Assembly: GCF_051175315.1 (NCBI RefSeq)
Contig: NZ_CP195100.1
Coordinates: forward strand, 3,162,001 to 3,226,000
Direction: 5' to 3'
Source of the DNA: Tundrisphaera sp051175315
Lineage (GTDB): Bacteria > Planctomycetota > Planctomycetia > Isosphaerales > Isosphaeraceae
DNA length: 64,000 nt
Part shown: piece by piece, positions 37,091 to 45,454 of the stretch
Position numbering within the stretch: the first letter of the stretch is position 1
Layout: each line of letters opens with the position of its first letter
Translations under genes and position numbers: made by a program
Notes under the pieces: generated by a model
Database searches by the model: none
Told to the model about the DNA's origin: nothing
The model's input: the letters and a program-made list of their open reading frames with translations, nothing else

Positions 37091-37147
37091 CACTCAAGAG
37101 AGCCGAGTGTTTGAGAGATCCGCACCCGAGGCCCAAGGAAACTTGAG

Positions 37148-38566
37148 ATGCGTTATCTGCCGATCGGGATCCTGCTCGTCCTATCGACCCTCGGCGGGCC
37201 GGTTGCCTCCGCCAATGGGCAGGTGATCCTCGACATCGAGATCAATAACACCCCAGCCGAGGACGATGATTATATCGGCTGGACACCGGTACGGGCCCAG
37301 ATCCGCCAGCGGAATGGCACGGCCGACATGGCGGTCAATCTGACCGGTGCCAAAATCAACGCGACGACTGCGACCGGCGAGGTGTCGTTCCTCCCGTTCT
37401 CCGCGCTGCCCCATACGCCCGTGACGGCAGTATTTCAAGATTCGCTCAGCGTTACGTTGCCCGCAGACGGCACCTGGAAAGGGTTTTGGTTGGCGGGCAA
37501 GGCGGCGTCGTCCGACGGCAAAGACGTGAAAATCGTCGTGCGGGACGCGATGAACGCCGAACGAGCGGCCCTCCCGCTCATGGTCCGGGTCCGCAAGAAC
37601 GCTGAATCTCTCTCGGATGCCGAGGTGAACCGATTTCTCGTCGCCTTGGCGAAGATGCACGACCTGGATAACGCCGCGGGCGTCGGCAGGGCATCCAAAT
37701 ATCTCAAATACGTCAAGGCGCATAAGGAGGCGTTCAGTGAAGGCATCCATGGCTCGCCTCTGTTCACCCCGTGGCACCGGGCCATGCTGCTCTCGTTCGA
37801 GCGAGAACTCCAGTCGTTCGATCCTGCCGTCGCCCTGCCATACTGGAAGTTCGACGAGCCGGCCCCGAAGCTATTCTCGCGGAAGTTCATGGGTGTCATC
37901 ACCTCGTCCTCCAATATCGTGCGATTCGACGCCGGCAACCCGATCCGGAATTGGGCCATGCCCAGCGAGGCGGCCATGGACGCGATGACCTCTCTGTCCT
38001 CGATCCCGACGAGTACGGAGCCGATGCTTCGGATCGACAACGCGGACACCGTGGCACCCGATGTGGACTTCCAGTCCGTGATAGACGAAGATAGCCATAC
38101 CTTTATGCGGAGCGCGTTGGAGAACAACTACCACAATCGCGCGCATTCGACGATCGGGGGCTGGCTGGTGTCCGCGGCCTCGCCGCGAGACCCGCTCTTC
38201 TTCCTGCTGCACGCCAACGTCGACCGAGCCTGGGCCGCCTGGCAGAAGGAGAAGAGCCTGTTCGACCCCGACGGGGTGGACTCCGTCACCTACTCGCCGC
38301 TGGGCGGCTACCCCGGCCCGGTCGCACCCAACCGATCGCATCACGGCACCTACGCCAACGACACCGTGTGGCCTTGGAACGGGGCTGGCGGAACCCAGGG
38401 CACCAATGATCCGTTGGACGACTGGCCGAACTATTCCTTCTCGATGCCGGCCGCATTCGCCAACCACGGGCCGGGCAACCGAGTCCGGAACTTGATCGAC
38501 TACCTCGACATCCGCGGCAAGGGGACGCCGCACGGCTATTGTTACGATAAAATTGGATTCAAATGA
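37148..38566 (+). CDS. Secreted tyrosinase (type 3 copper enzyme)
   Basis: The product has 472 residues. A signal peptide is clear (LPIGILLVLSTLGGPVASANG). A non-catalytic N-terminal domain of about 150 residues precedes the dicopper core. CuA is marked by IHGSPLFTPWHRAMLLSFER, with His201 and His210 at the classical nine-residue spacing; the first CuA His is probably in the preceding AHKEAF segment. CuB is NNYHNRAHSTIGG (His329, His333) followed by DPLFFLLHANVDRAWAAWQ (His355). These are the ligands of tyrosinases, which oxidise phenols to o-quinones. An AAGGAAAC site precedes the ATG. It is followed after 51 bases by an exported helical-repeat protein. Melanin-like pigment formation or phenol oxidation outside the cytoplasm is inferred. 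Confidence 0.93.
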   Translation: MRYLPIGILLVLSTLGGPVASANGQVILDIEINNTPAEDDDYIGWTPVRAQIRQRNGTADMAVNLTGAKINATTATGEVSFLPFSALPHTPVTAVFQDSLSVTLPADGTWKGFWLAGKAASSDGKDVKIVVRDAMNAERAALPLMVRVRKNAESLSDAEVNRFLVALAKMHDLDNAAGVGRASKYLKYVKAHKEAFSEGIHGSPLFTPWHRAMLLSFERELQSFDPAVALPYWKFDEPAPKLFSRKFMGVITSSSNIVRFDAGNPIRNWAMPSEAAMDAMTSLSSIPTSTEPMLRIDNADTVAPDVDFQSVIDEDSHTFMRSALENNYHNRAHSTIGGWLVSAASPRDPLFFLLHANVDRAWAAWQKEKSLFDPDGVDSVTYSPLGGYPGPVAPNRSHHGTYANDTVWPWNGAGGTQGTNDPLDDWPNYSFSMPAAFANHGPGNRVRNLIDYLDIRGKGTPHGYCYDKIGFK

Positions 38567-38617
38567 AGGACGCCGGCCGCTCCCATGCCATACAATTCAA
38601 GTCACAGGGGGAACGCC

Positions 38618-39631
38618 ATGACCATAAATCGCACACTCAGGGTCGGGTTCACCGCCGGCTTGATGGTCGGCTATCTTGCCACCTCGCCGTCTCTGGGCCA
38701 AGAACACAAGATGGCGCCCAGCTCCGAGGCGCCGCTCATCCATCCCGACCTCGTCGCGAGGTACGAGAAGAACGCCGCCGACATCAAGGCTCTGCAGGAG
38801 ACGGTCCAGGACGGTAGCCGGCCAGAGGAGGACCGGCTGAAGGCCTTCCACCTGCTGCGACGGAAGTACCCGGACGCCGCTGTCGTGACCTCTGCCGCAT
38901 TGGTGAAAGCCAAAGAACCTTCCGAGAAGGTGGCCGCCTTCGCCGTCGGTGAACTCGGGGCGGCGGCGGCGATGTCCGATCACCGGATGCGCGAAGGCGT
39001 ACAACCGACCCCAACGGACTTGTACATGATGCGACGGCACGAATTCGCCCGCGAAGCGCTGCGGATTGGTCAGAAGGACCCGCGGCCGTCCATCCGCAAC
39101 TCGGCCACGAACACGCTCGCGGCCTTGTCCGACAAAATCGGGCTGGACAACGTCGTTGCTGGGGCCAACGAGGGTCGGTATTCGGCCCTCGAGGCGGTCA
39201 ACCACCTCGGTTTGGCGCGGCGAGATGTAGGGGCCGAGTTTCTGGAACCCTACCTGGACAGCAGCAAATCCGCCGATGTGCAGGCCGCCGCCGTCACCTA
39301 CCTGGCGGGCGTGCCCGACCTTTCCAATCGCATCCGCGACGAGTTTCTGCTCAACCCGGACGCCCCGATGGAAGCTCGATTGGCAGCGGCGAGGCGCCTC
39401 GCCAAGAATCCGGACATCGCGCTCCTGATTCTTAGCAACGACAAAACACCCCCCGAGTTGTTTCAAGAAACCTTCACCACGTATCTCACAGCCGAGGAGA
39501 AGCATTTCTCCGAACCGCAGCTCAAGCTCATCGAGGGCACTCTGATGCGGTACAAGAATGCCAACCCGGATGCCAACCTGAAACGAGCAGACGACACGGT
39601 GAAGAAGGTGCGAGAGGCGAATTCTCGGTGA
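38618..39631 (+). CDS. Exported helical-repeat (HEAT-like) protein downstream of tyrosinase
   Basis: The product has 337 residues with an N-terminal signal (TLRVGFTAGLMVGYLATSPS). The ATG at 38618 is preceded by GGGGGAACGCC; an earlier ATG at 38585 has none. The body is made of alpha-helical units such as SIRNSATNTLAALSDKIG, VQAAAVTYLAGVPDLSNRIR and EARLAAARRLAKNP, resembling HEAT repeats. No catalytic motif is seen. Its position 51 bases after the tyrosinase stop suggests an accessory role, for example a scaffold or a copper-loading caddie-like partner. That role is inferred from position only; it has no obvious caddie-protein histidine motif. Confidence 0.75.
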   Translation: MTINRTLRVGFTAGLMVGYLATSPSLGQEHKMAPSSEAPLIHPDLVARYEKNAADIKALQETVQDGSRPEEDRLKAFHLLRRKYPDAAVVTSAALVKAKEPSEKVAAFAVGELGAAAAMSDHRMREGVQPTPTDLYMMRRHEFAREALRIGQKDPRPSIRNSATNTLAALSDKIGLDNVVAGANEGRYSALEAVNHLGLARRDVGAEFLEPYLDSSKSADVQAAAVTYLAGVPDLSNRIRDEFLLNPDAPMEARLAAARRLAKNPDIALLILSNDKTPPELFQETFTTYLTAEEKHFSEPQLKLIEGTLMRYKNANPDANLKRADDTVKKVREANSR

Positions 39632-40263
39632 TTCGCATGGCATCGCCGTCGGGCTCGTTCGACAACTCGAAGTGGACCTGCCCCTTCAAGCGAGCCCGCC
39701 TCCGATGTGAGAATCGAGGCGCGGGCCTGATGGAAGCCGCCTCGGGGAAATACTGAGCCTGGCGAAGCGAAGCGAGACGGTCGAGCACGTCGCGAGCGTG
39801 CTCGGCCTCGATCGCGTCTCGCAGCGTCGGGCGTGCAGGACGCTGGGCCTGTGCCGGACAAACCAGAGGCGCTCGCCGGACGTCGCCGACGACGAGCCCC
39901 GGCTGGCGGGCCGGATGGCTGAGGGCCGAGGGCTTCGCTGTCAGCCACAATCGGATCGAGAGGCCCTGGCGGCGCGAAGGCCTGAAGGTGCCTGCGAGGC
40001 ATTCGATGCGGGGCCGACCCTGGCTGGGCGGCGGGTCGTGCGTCGGGCGGATTGCGGGCTAAAGTCCAGTCTCGCCGTAGATCGGATCGACGAGGCTTGC
40101 CCTCGACCCAGGTCGGACTGAGCCTGGGTTGGCGCAAATATATCTCCCCACTTTTTCCACAGATATCAGTGGATATCCTGGGGTTCTGAAGGGGAGATCG
40201 CTGAACGGCGGGCAGGACATCCTCGCCGTAAACCATTGCCTGTACTGTGATTTTTCAACTGAA
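39632..40263. other. Intergenic region holding an IS3 remnant and tRNA-proximal sequence
   Basis: The IS3-family remnant occupies 39708-40062. The remaining 200 bases up to the tRNA gene are AT-richer and contain a near-palindrome, CCACAGATATCAGTGG, at 40157-40172. No integrase gene was found, and no copy of the tRNA 3' end was seen at the other edge of the block. Confidence 0.5.
39708..40062 (+). pseudogene. IS3-family transposase remnant (end of OrfA, internally deleted OrfB)
   Basis: The piece GLMEAASGKY then TGA at 39726-39757 matches the end of an IS3 OrfA. After that comes SLAKRSETVEHVASVLGLD then VSQRRACRTLGLCRTNQRRS, the start of OrfB. About 15 codons later, in a shifted frame, GFAVSHNRIERPWRREGLKV then RGRPWLGGGSC appears, matching the HTH_21/OrfB segment (consensus VNHKRVxRIWRREGLKV). 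The middle of that region and the whole DDE integrase core are missing. The element is dead. Confidence 0.75.
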
Positions 40264-40344
40264 TGCGAGAGGAGGGACTTGAACCCTCACGCCTTGCGGC
40301 ACAGGAACCTAAATCCTGCGTGTCTGCCGTTCCACCACTCTCGC
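40264..40344 (-). tRNA. tRNA-Leu (anticodon UAG)
   Basis: Read on the minus strand, the acceptor arms GCGAGAG (from 40344) and CTCTCGC pair perfectly, with discriminator A at 40264. The anticodon stem CAGGA/TCCTG encloses the loop TTTAGGT, giving anticodon TAG for CUA codons. A T-arm GAGGG TTCAAGT CCCTC is intact. The long variable arm with GCC/GGC stem is typical of class II tRNA-Leu. CCA is not encoded. The 81-base gene stands alone beside an IS3 remnant. Confidence 0.97.
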
Positions 40345-40560
40345 CCAACGGGCCCGGCCGGCGCAGCGTCGCGTCATGTTGCGACGAACGGCCTCCTCCC
40401 CCCTTCCAGGTGACTCGGCCGTGGAAAGGGGGCCGGGTGGGCCGAAACCCATTCTAATCAATCCCCCCCGGCGGGGTCCATCATCCCATCGCCGACCTTC
40501 GTGCGATCGCATCCCGGCGCGTCATCGATCCGCCGGGGCGGGGCAGTCTTCCGGGCCTGG

Positions 40561-40845
40561 TCAGGGGACGGGAGTGGTCTCGATCATCCCGCGAAAGACA
40601 TCGCGGGCCTGGGCCGCCGTGCCCGGGTCGGCCGCCGAGGCCGAGACGACGACCCAGGAGCCGGCGGGGTGTGGGACGGCGACGATGGTCAGCGTGACCG
40701 CATCGTTGCCGCCGATCACGAGCGGGTCGACCCCGTCCGCCCCCTTGACGATGGTCTGGCCCTGGGAGCGGAGCGCCTGATCGGCGACCGCCAGGCAGCC
40801 GTCGGGCGACGAGGGTTTGACGAACGTGCCGTAGACGACATACAT
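40561..40845 (-). CDS. Small protein of unknown function
   Basis: The product has 94 residues and begins MYVVYGTFVKPSSPDGCLAV. It is predicted as a compact mixed alpha/beta domain (GQTIVKGADGVDPLVIGGND, then LTIVAVPHPAGSWVVVSASA) with no membrane segment. The ATG at 40845 is preceded by GAGG. It starts 15 bases after the GlcG-like gene, in the same orientation, and probably belongs to that operon. No family is recognised; the strands around VTLTIVAVP could place it with other small planctomycete proteins of unknown role. Confidence 0.65.
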   Translation of the reverse strand: MYVVYGTFVKPSSPDGCLAVADQALRSQGQTIVKGADGVDPLVIGGNDAVTLTIVAVPHPAGSWVVVSASAADPGTAAQARDVFRGMIETTPVP

Positions 40846-40860
40846 CGATGGAACCTCGCG

Positions 40861-41346
40861 TCAGGGGCGGGGGGATTCCAAAGCGGCCAGCCCGGCACGC
40901 GCCACCTGGCCATCCTCGACCGGCTTCACGCCCGAGACGCCGATCGCCCCGATGATCTTCCCATCCAGGATGACCGGCAAGCCCCCTTCGATGGGCATGA
41001 CGGGGGATCGGAGCGAGCGGAGGCCGGCGCCCCCCGCGGCGATGGCGTCCTCGAAGTATTTCGTCGGCCTGCGGAACATGGCGGAGGTCCGGGCTTTCTC
41101 CAGGGACACCTCGACGCTGCCGAGTTGGGTGTTATCGAGTCGGTGGAAGGCGACGAGGTGGCCTCCGCTGTCGACGACCGTGATGGCGACCGGCCAGGAA
41201 TGCTTCTTGGCCTCGGCCTCGGCGGCGGCGACCAGCCTGAGCGCCTGCTCCAGCGTGATCGGGGGCCCATACGGGGTCGGCTCCTGTCCGACGACGGGAG
41301 CAGCCGGCAGGCAGGCCAGGATCAGGGCGAGGAAACCGAGTCTCAT
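40861..41346 (-). CDS. GlcG/HbpS family protein (DUF336), exported
   Basis: The product has 161 residues with a signal peptide (MRLGFLALILACLPAAPVVG). The mature part shows the GlcG/HbpS fold: LEQALRLVAAAEAEAKKHSW, VAITVVDSGGHLVAFHRLDN, SVEVSLEKARTSAMF and the glycine-rich PVILDGKIIGAIGVSG. Members include a haem-binding redox-stress protein (HbpS) and the GlcG protein of glycolate loci. The activity is not defined here. The ATG overlaps the methyltransferase stop by four bases (ATGA), which indicates coupled translation. Confidence 0.88.
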   Translation of the reverse strand: MRLGFLALILACLPAAPVVGQEPTPYGPPITLEQALRLVAAAEAEAKKHSWPVAITVVDSGGHLVAFHRLDNTQLGSVEVSLEKARTSAMFRRPTKYFEDAIAAGGAGLRSLRSPVMPIEGGLPVILDGKIIGAIGVSGVKPVEDGQVARAGLAALESPRP

Positions 41347-42101
41347 GTCGTGGCTCCGGGAGGGGTGGCGGGCCTGGGGTTCGGGGGGATGCGGAACGTG
41401 GGCGTGGTCCGGGGCGGGGGGGCTTCCTTCGAAGGAGGGACCAGTTCGAAGACCCCGATCGGCCGGGGCTGTCCCTCCTCGCCCACGTCCCACTGGTCGA
41501 ACTTCAGGTCCCAGCCCGCTTTTTCCAGCGTTTCCATCATCCGGATGCCATCGCCGCGGAAGGGGTCGGCAAGCAGCAGCTTCCCACCGGGGGCGAGGTT
41601 GGTCTCGAAGATCTTCTGGAGGTGGGGGTGGAGCGACGCCCCATAGAGGATGTCCGCCCCGATGATCCAGTCGTACTGGCCGGTCTCCTCCCAGGCCGTC
41701 CAGTCGGCCAGGCGGTATTCGACCCCCTCGACGTTGTTCCGCTCGCCGTTCTTGCGGCAGAGGTGCAGAACCAGCTCGTCCCGGTCGGTCTGGACCACCC
41801 GCGCCCCGAGCGTGGCCGCGATGATGCCGGGCAGGCCGGTGCCCGAGCCCAGTTCCAGCACGCGTTTGCCCTTGATGACGGCCTCCCGGGTGGCGATCTC
41901 GTGCCCCAGGACGATGGCGGCGGGCCAAAGTGAGACCCCATAGGGCAGCCGGTTCGTCTTGAGGACGATCACGTGGGTCTCGTCGTCGTCGGTCATCACC
42001 GCGCCGGTGTGGAGCACGCTCCATTCCCGCCCGCCGCTGTGGAGCCGATAGTCCAGGAGCCGGAAGTCGCCGATCGATGTCTCAAGAACGGTATCGCTCA
42101 T
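41343..42101 (-). CDS. Class I SAM-dependent methyltransferase (METTL21/Methyltransf_16-like)
   Basis: The product has 252 residues. Motif I is VLELGSGTGLPGIIAATLGA, followed by the acidic residue in QTDRDE. EYRLADWTAWEETGQYDWII gives motif II/III and GADILYGASL fits the family. This pattern resembles the lysine methyltransferase group typified by METTL21/EEF-KMT proteins and bacterial PrmA-like relatives. The protein substrate is unknown. The ATG at 42101 has GAGG nine bases upstream; a GTG three bases earlier is an alternative. A proline/threonine-rich tail ends the protein. It is followed by the overlapping GlcG-like gene. Confidence 0.82.
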   Translation of the reverse strand: MSDTVLETSIGDFRLLDYRLHSGGREWSVLHTGAVMTDDDETHVIVLKTNRLPYGVSLWPAAIVLGHEIATREAVIKGKRVLELGSGTGLPGIIAATLGARVVQTDRDELVLHLCRKNGERNNVEGVEYRLADWTAWEETGQYDWIIGADILYGASLHPHLQKIFETNLAPGGKLLLADPFRGDGIRMMETLEKAGWDLKFDQWDVGEEGQPRPIGVFELVPPSKEAPPPRTTPTFRIPPNPRPATPPGATT

Positions 42102-42322
42102 CACGGCCTCGGGCAGGAAACGGGTCGAAGGAGGTGCATTGTACGAGCCGGATCCGGCCCCGCTCCAGCCCGGAAATCCGACCGGCCGGTCGGGGTGTGG
42201 TGCGGAACTGTTCGCTCACCCGACCAACCGCTATAATCAGGATCGTCCCGGACGGTCCACGATCGATGCGGAGATGGACGCGACCACTCAGATATCTGAC
42301 TCACCGACGGAGCGAGCCCCCC

Positions 42323-42550
42323 ATGGCCAAGTTGCGTTTGCTGAAGACCGGGCACGGCGACCTTTGCCTGGCCGAGTGGGATCCCAAGCGGCCCGAGACC
42401 GTCTCCGATGCCGCATCGGCCTTCGCGGAACACTTCACGGCGGGCCGCCTGGCGTTCCGGCTCGATGGTCCCGGCCAGACCCGGCCGATCCGGGCCTTCG
42501 ATGCCGCGGCGCCCGAAATCCTCCTCGTCCCCGCGATCCAGGGCGGCTGA
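42323..42550 (+). CDS. Small protein ending in Gly-Gly, possible beta-grasp (ubiquitin-like) protein
   Basis: The product has 75 residues: an N-terminal strand (AKLRLLKTGHGDLCLAEWD), a helix (SDAASAFAEHFTAGRLAFRL) and closing strands with FDAAAPEILLVPAIQGG at the very C-terminus. The order, size and terminal diglycine resemble ubiquitin-like or sulfur-carrier proteins, whose Gly-Gly tail is activated by an E1-like enzyme. No E1, E2 or JAMM protease gene is present in the window, so the analogy is only structural. The gene lies directly before an unknown gene in the same orientation, 28 bases apart. Confidence 0.7.
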   Translation: MAKLRLLKTGHGDLCLAEWDPKRPETVSDAASAFAEHFTAGRLAFRLDGPGQTRPIRAFDAAAPEILLVPAIQGG

Positions 42551-42578
42551 GCGTCTCCGAGGCGGGGTCCCACTCCTC

Positions 42579-43448
42579 ATGATCCGCACCGGCTATCTGC
42601 GCTGGGAGATCGACGTCGCCGACGAGCGGAGCGCCGTCGATCCCCGGGCCCGCGAGGTCTCGTTCCGGGCCCGGCCCAGCTATCGCATCGTCCGCGTCAA
42701 GAACCACGGGCATCGCGAGGCATCCGAGCGGTTCGTCCGCGGCGAAGACTCGTACGACGCGGTGATCCGCACCCTCAAGAAGGAGGGGGCGGAGACCGAC
42801 GTGACGATCCCCGACGTCGGGCCTCGCCTGTTCCGCTACAGCGACGAGGACCGGAACCAGACCCCGCGATTCTGGATGGTGAAGCTCCAGCGCGAGGCCA
42901 ACGCCTTCGCCCACGAGGTCGTCCGCGCCGCCGCGTCGTTCCCGCAGATGGTGATCTCCAGCTCGGCATTGCGGGCCGGCTATGCCCGGCTCGTCGAGTG
43001 GGAGATCTTCCGCGTGATCGAGGGGCGGAGCCAGCCGGCGGCGACGGTCGAGGACGAGCCGATGCGGCTCGACGCGGGGGCCTACCAGGCCGGCGTGCCC
43101 GAGCTGGTCGCGGCCGAGCTGGTGCGCGACGTGGTCGAGCCCAAGGAGTTCGACGAGTTCTGCCGGTTCGATCGCGTCACCGTGCTGAACAACGGCAAGT
43201 ATTACCGCGTCCCGCGCCGTCCGCACGGGCTGATCGAAGTCTGGGACGCGAAGACCCATCGGGGCGAGGCCCGGCTCTGCGTGGTCTTCCAGGACCCCGG
43301 CATGCCGCCGTCGGACGAGGTGGTGATGAAGTACCTCCTCGCCAAGCACCAGCCCGACCTGCTGTGGCAGGTCGGGGTCAAGTTCAGCCCGCCCACCGGG
43401 CGGTTCGATGCCGCCCCGCCTCGGCGATGGCGGTCCGCCGACGACTGA
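42579..43448 (+). CDS. Protein of unknown function downstream of the diglycine-ended protein
   Basis: The product has 289 residues and begins MIRTGYLRWEIDVADERSAV. It is a soluble, mixed alpha/beta protein without signal or membrane segment. Notable pieces are FRARPSYRIVRVKNHGHREA, FWMVKLQREANAFAHEVVRA and EFDEFCRFDRVTVLNNGKYY. No catalytic motif or family is recognised. Coding character is good (strong codon-position bias, Shine-Dalgarno GAGG about 16 bases upstream). Its tight spacing to the 75-residue protein suggests a functional pair. Confidence 0.65.
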   Translation: MIRTGYLRWEIDVADERSAVDPRAREVSFRARPSYRIVRVKNHGHREASERFVRGEDSYDAVIRTLKKEGAETDVTIPDVGPRLFRYSDEDRNQTPRFWMVKLQREANAFAHEVVRAAASFPQMVISSSALRAGYARLVEWEIFRVIEGRSQPAATVEDEPMRLDAGAYQAGVPELVAAELVRDVVEPKEFDEFCRFDRVTVLNNGKYYRVPRRPHGLIEVWDAKTHRGEARLCVVFQDPGMPPSDEVVMKYLLAKHQPDLLWQVGVKFSPPTGRFDAAPPRRWRSADD

Positions 43449-43464
43449 GGCGATGGCCCGCCGA

Positions 43465-44238
43465 TCACTTCGCGGGCTTGTCCTCCGGGGCCTTGTCGAA
43501 GATCAGGATGTGCTGCCAGGGGAGGAAGTCGAACTTCTCCTTGAACAGGAATCCGTTCGCTTCCAGCTCCAGACGGACCTGCGCGACGGTCATCTTGTGC
43601 TCGGGCTTGATCGGGACCTCAGGGTCCTCGCCCCTGAACTCGACGAGCACGAGGCGGCCGGTCGGCTTGAGCGCCTGACGAAGCCCGGCCAGGGTCGCCA
43701 CCGGGTCGGAGCATTCGTGGTAGACGTCCACCATCAGGGCCAGATCGACCTGGGCCTCGGGCAATTTGGTGTCGGTCGCCGTGCAGAGGATCGGCTTGAT
43801 GTTGCGGATGCCGACCGATTTGGCGTTGGCCGAGAGCATCCGCAGCATCTGCGGCTGCACGTCGGTCGCCAGCACGGTCCCCTTCGGCCCCACCCGGCGG
43901 GCCAGGCGAAGGCTGGTGTAGCCGGCCCCGGCCCCCACGTCGGCCACCGTCTCGCCGACCTTGATCCGCAGGGCATCGAGCATCTTCTCGGGCTGTTCTT
44001 CGTCCTCGCGGGTGTCGCGGAACAGCCAGTCGGCCCCGTGGTAGCTCATGATCTCGGCGATCGGCCGGCCCATGTACGTGCCCGGGGCGTCGCCGCGTCC
44101 TTGCCGCTTCGCGGCCGGCCGGGCCTTGGCCTTCGGCGAGGGGTCGGTCGCGTCCTGTGCCACGGCGGTCCCGACGGCGAACGCCGCGAGGAAGGAGGCG
44201 ATCAGCAACGCCGGGGCAGACGACGCGGGGCGGATCAT
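43465..44238 (-). CDS. Exported class I SAM-dependent methyltransferase
   Basis: The product has 257 residues. A signal peptide (PALLIASFLAAFAVGTAVAQ) precedes a methyltransferase domain: VADVGAGAGYTSLRLARRVG (motif I), VLATDVQPQMLRML, DLALMVDVYHECSDPVATLA and GRLVLVEFRGEDPEVPIKPE. Such exported methyltransferases are recurrent in Planctomycetes and are annotated as UbiE-like or simply as class I enzymes. Because SAM is cytoplasmic, the real localisation is unclear. A GGGGAACG site precedes the ATG at 44238. It converges on the unknown gene at 42579 and lies 65 bases after the glycosyltransferase gene. Confidence 0.8.
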   Translation of the reverse strand: MIRPASSAPALLIASFLAAFAVGTAVAQDATDPSPKAKARPAAKRQGRGDAPGTYMGRPIAEIMSYHGADWLFRDTREDEEQPEKMLDALRIKVGETVADVGAGAGYTSLRLARRVGPKGTVLATDVQPQMLRMLSANAKSVGIRNIKPILCTATDTKLPEAQVDLALMVDVYHECSDPVATLAGLRQALKPTGRLVLVEFRGEDPEVPIKPEHKMTVAQVRLELEANGFLFKEKFDFLPWQHILIFDKAPEDKPAK

Positions 44239-44303
44239 GGTGCGTTCCCCGAGGGGAGGGCGGCACAGGAGGGATGCCCTGCGCCGGCCAGCCGATGGAT
44301 CGA

Positions 44304-45188
44304 TCAATCCCAGAATGCGTAGCGGACGATGCAGTAGAGGGCCTGGAAGCCGTCCTTGATGCCGATCTTCTTGCCTTCGCTGTAGTCGCGGCCGTTGTAG
44401 CTGACCGGGATCTCGTAGATCCGGCAGCGTCGGGCCGGGCGGCCGTCGAGGGCCGGCACCTGGAACCGGGCGACCTTGGCCGTCACCTCGGGCTCGAAGC
44501 CGAAGCGATTGCTGTCCAGCTTGATGTTCTGGATCACCTCGCGGCGGAAGACCTTGTAGCAGACCTCCATGTCCGTGAGGTTCAGGTCGGTGAAGAAGTT
44601 CGACAGGAGCGTCAGGACCCGGTTGCCCTGCGAGTGCCAGAAGTGGAGCACCCGGTGGGATTCGCCGATGAACCGCGATCCGTAGACGACGTCGGCCTTG
44701 CCCTCGATGATCGGCTGGACCAGCTGGAGGTACTGCGACGGGTCGTATTCGAGGTCGGCATCCTGGACGATCACCAGGTCGCCGGTGGCATGCTTGAAGC
44801 CGGTCCGCAGCGCGGCCCCCTTGCCCTGATTCACCTCGTGGAAGACGATCGTCAGGTCGGGGTCGGTCGTCATCATCTCGCGGAGGACGTCGGTCGTGCC
44901 GTCCGTGGAGCAGTCGTCGACCAGGATGATCTGCTTGTTGATCTTCACCGCGCGGACCTGGCGGAGGATCTCGCGGATCGTGTTCTTCTCGTTGTAGACC
45001 GGGATCACCACCGAGAGCACGAGATTGTCGGGGATGCGGAAGATGCCCAACCGCTTGCAATTGGCCTCGCCCAGCAGCCGCACCAGTTCATCGTAACGTT
45101 CGGAGTCTTGAAAAGGATTGGACACAGACAGTTCCTCGTCATCCAGCTCGGCCGAGGAGGAGGGGTCCGATTCAAATTGTGTGTTCAT
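44304..45188 (-). CDS. Family 2 glycosyltransferase (dolichol-phosphate mannosyltransferase-like)
   Basis: The product has 294 residues. A short acidic N-terminus precedes the GT-A fold: LVLSVVIPVYNEKNTIREIL, IILVDDCSTDGTTDVL, NQGKGAALRTGFKHATGDL, IVQDADLEYDPSQYLQLVQP (the DxD-like DAD) and GSRFIGE. It lacks C-terminal membrane segments. The closest characterised relatives are polyprenyl-phosphate mannosyl or glucosyltransferases, which load a lipid carrier with sugar for later glycan assembly. The ATG at 45188 gives the most plausible N-terminus. It may be cotranscribed with the exported methyltransferase 65 bases downstream. Confidence 0.88.
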   Translation of the reverse strand: MNTQFESDPSSSAELDDEELSVSNPFQDSERYDELVRLLGEANCKRLGIFRIPDNLVLSVVIPVYNEKNTIREILRQVRAVKINKQIILVDDCSTDGTTDVLREMMTTDPDLTIVFHEVNQGKGAALRTGFKHATGDLVIVQDADLEYDPSQYLQLVQPIIEGKADVVYGSRFIGESHRVLHFWHSQGNRVLTLLSNFFTDLNLTDMEVCYKVFRREVIQNIKLDSNRFGFEPEVTAKVARFQVPALDGRPARRCRIYEIPVSYNGRDYSEGKKIGIKDGFQALYCIVRYAFWD

Positions 45189-45388
45189 CGGGCGGGAAAC
45201 CCCAGATTGACCGCGAAGTCGAAGAGATCGGCCGGGTCGAGCCTTGCCCAAACTGCCTTGCTCGGGCCTTCCACCAGGCGTCGAACGAGTATAAGAAAAA
45301 GGCCCGGATCGGTAAAGCCGGCGTCCATATCCGTCAACATGCGCGGATCGCCCCGATGGGACGACGAGCACCCTGGGCGCATAATGCA

Positions 45389-45424
45389 AGACGACCCGCG
45401 ACGAGTGGACGTCGCGGGTCGTCT
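45389..45424 (-). terminator. Strong hairpin downstream of the CYSS-repeat gene
   Basis: Fourteen-base arms are perfectly complementary (AGACGACCCGCGAC at 45389-45402 and its reverse complement at 45411-45424) around the 8-base loop GAGTGGAC. It lies 30 bases after the stop of the repeat gene on the minus strand. The following bases on that strand (TTGCATTATG) are only partly T-rich, so efficiency is uncertain. Confidence 0.6.
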
Positions 45425-45454
45425 CGGGGAGAAAGCCAGGGGCCTTCTCTAGTC

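Noticed and set aside
40264..40344. Attachment-site duplication of the tRNA-Leu 3' end
   Set aside because: No second copy of the tRNA end was found near 35.6 kb, and no integrase gene is present.
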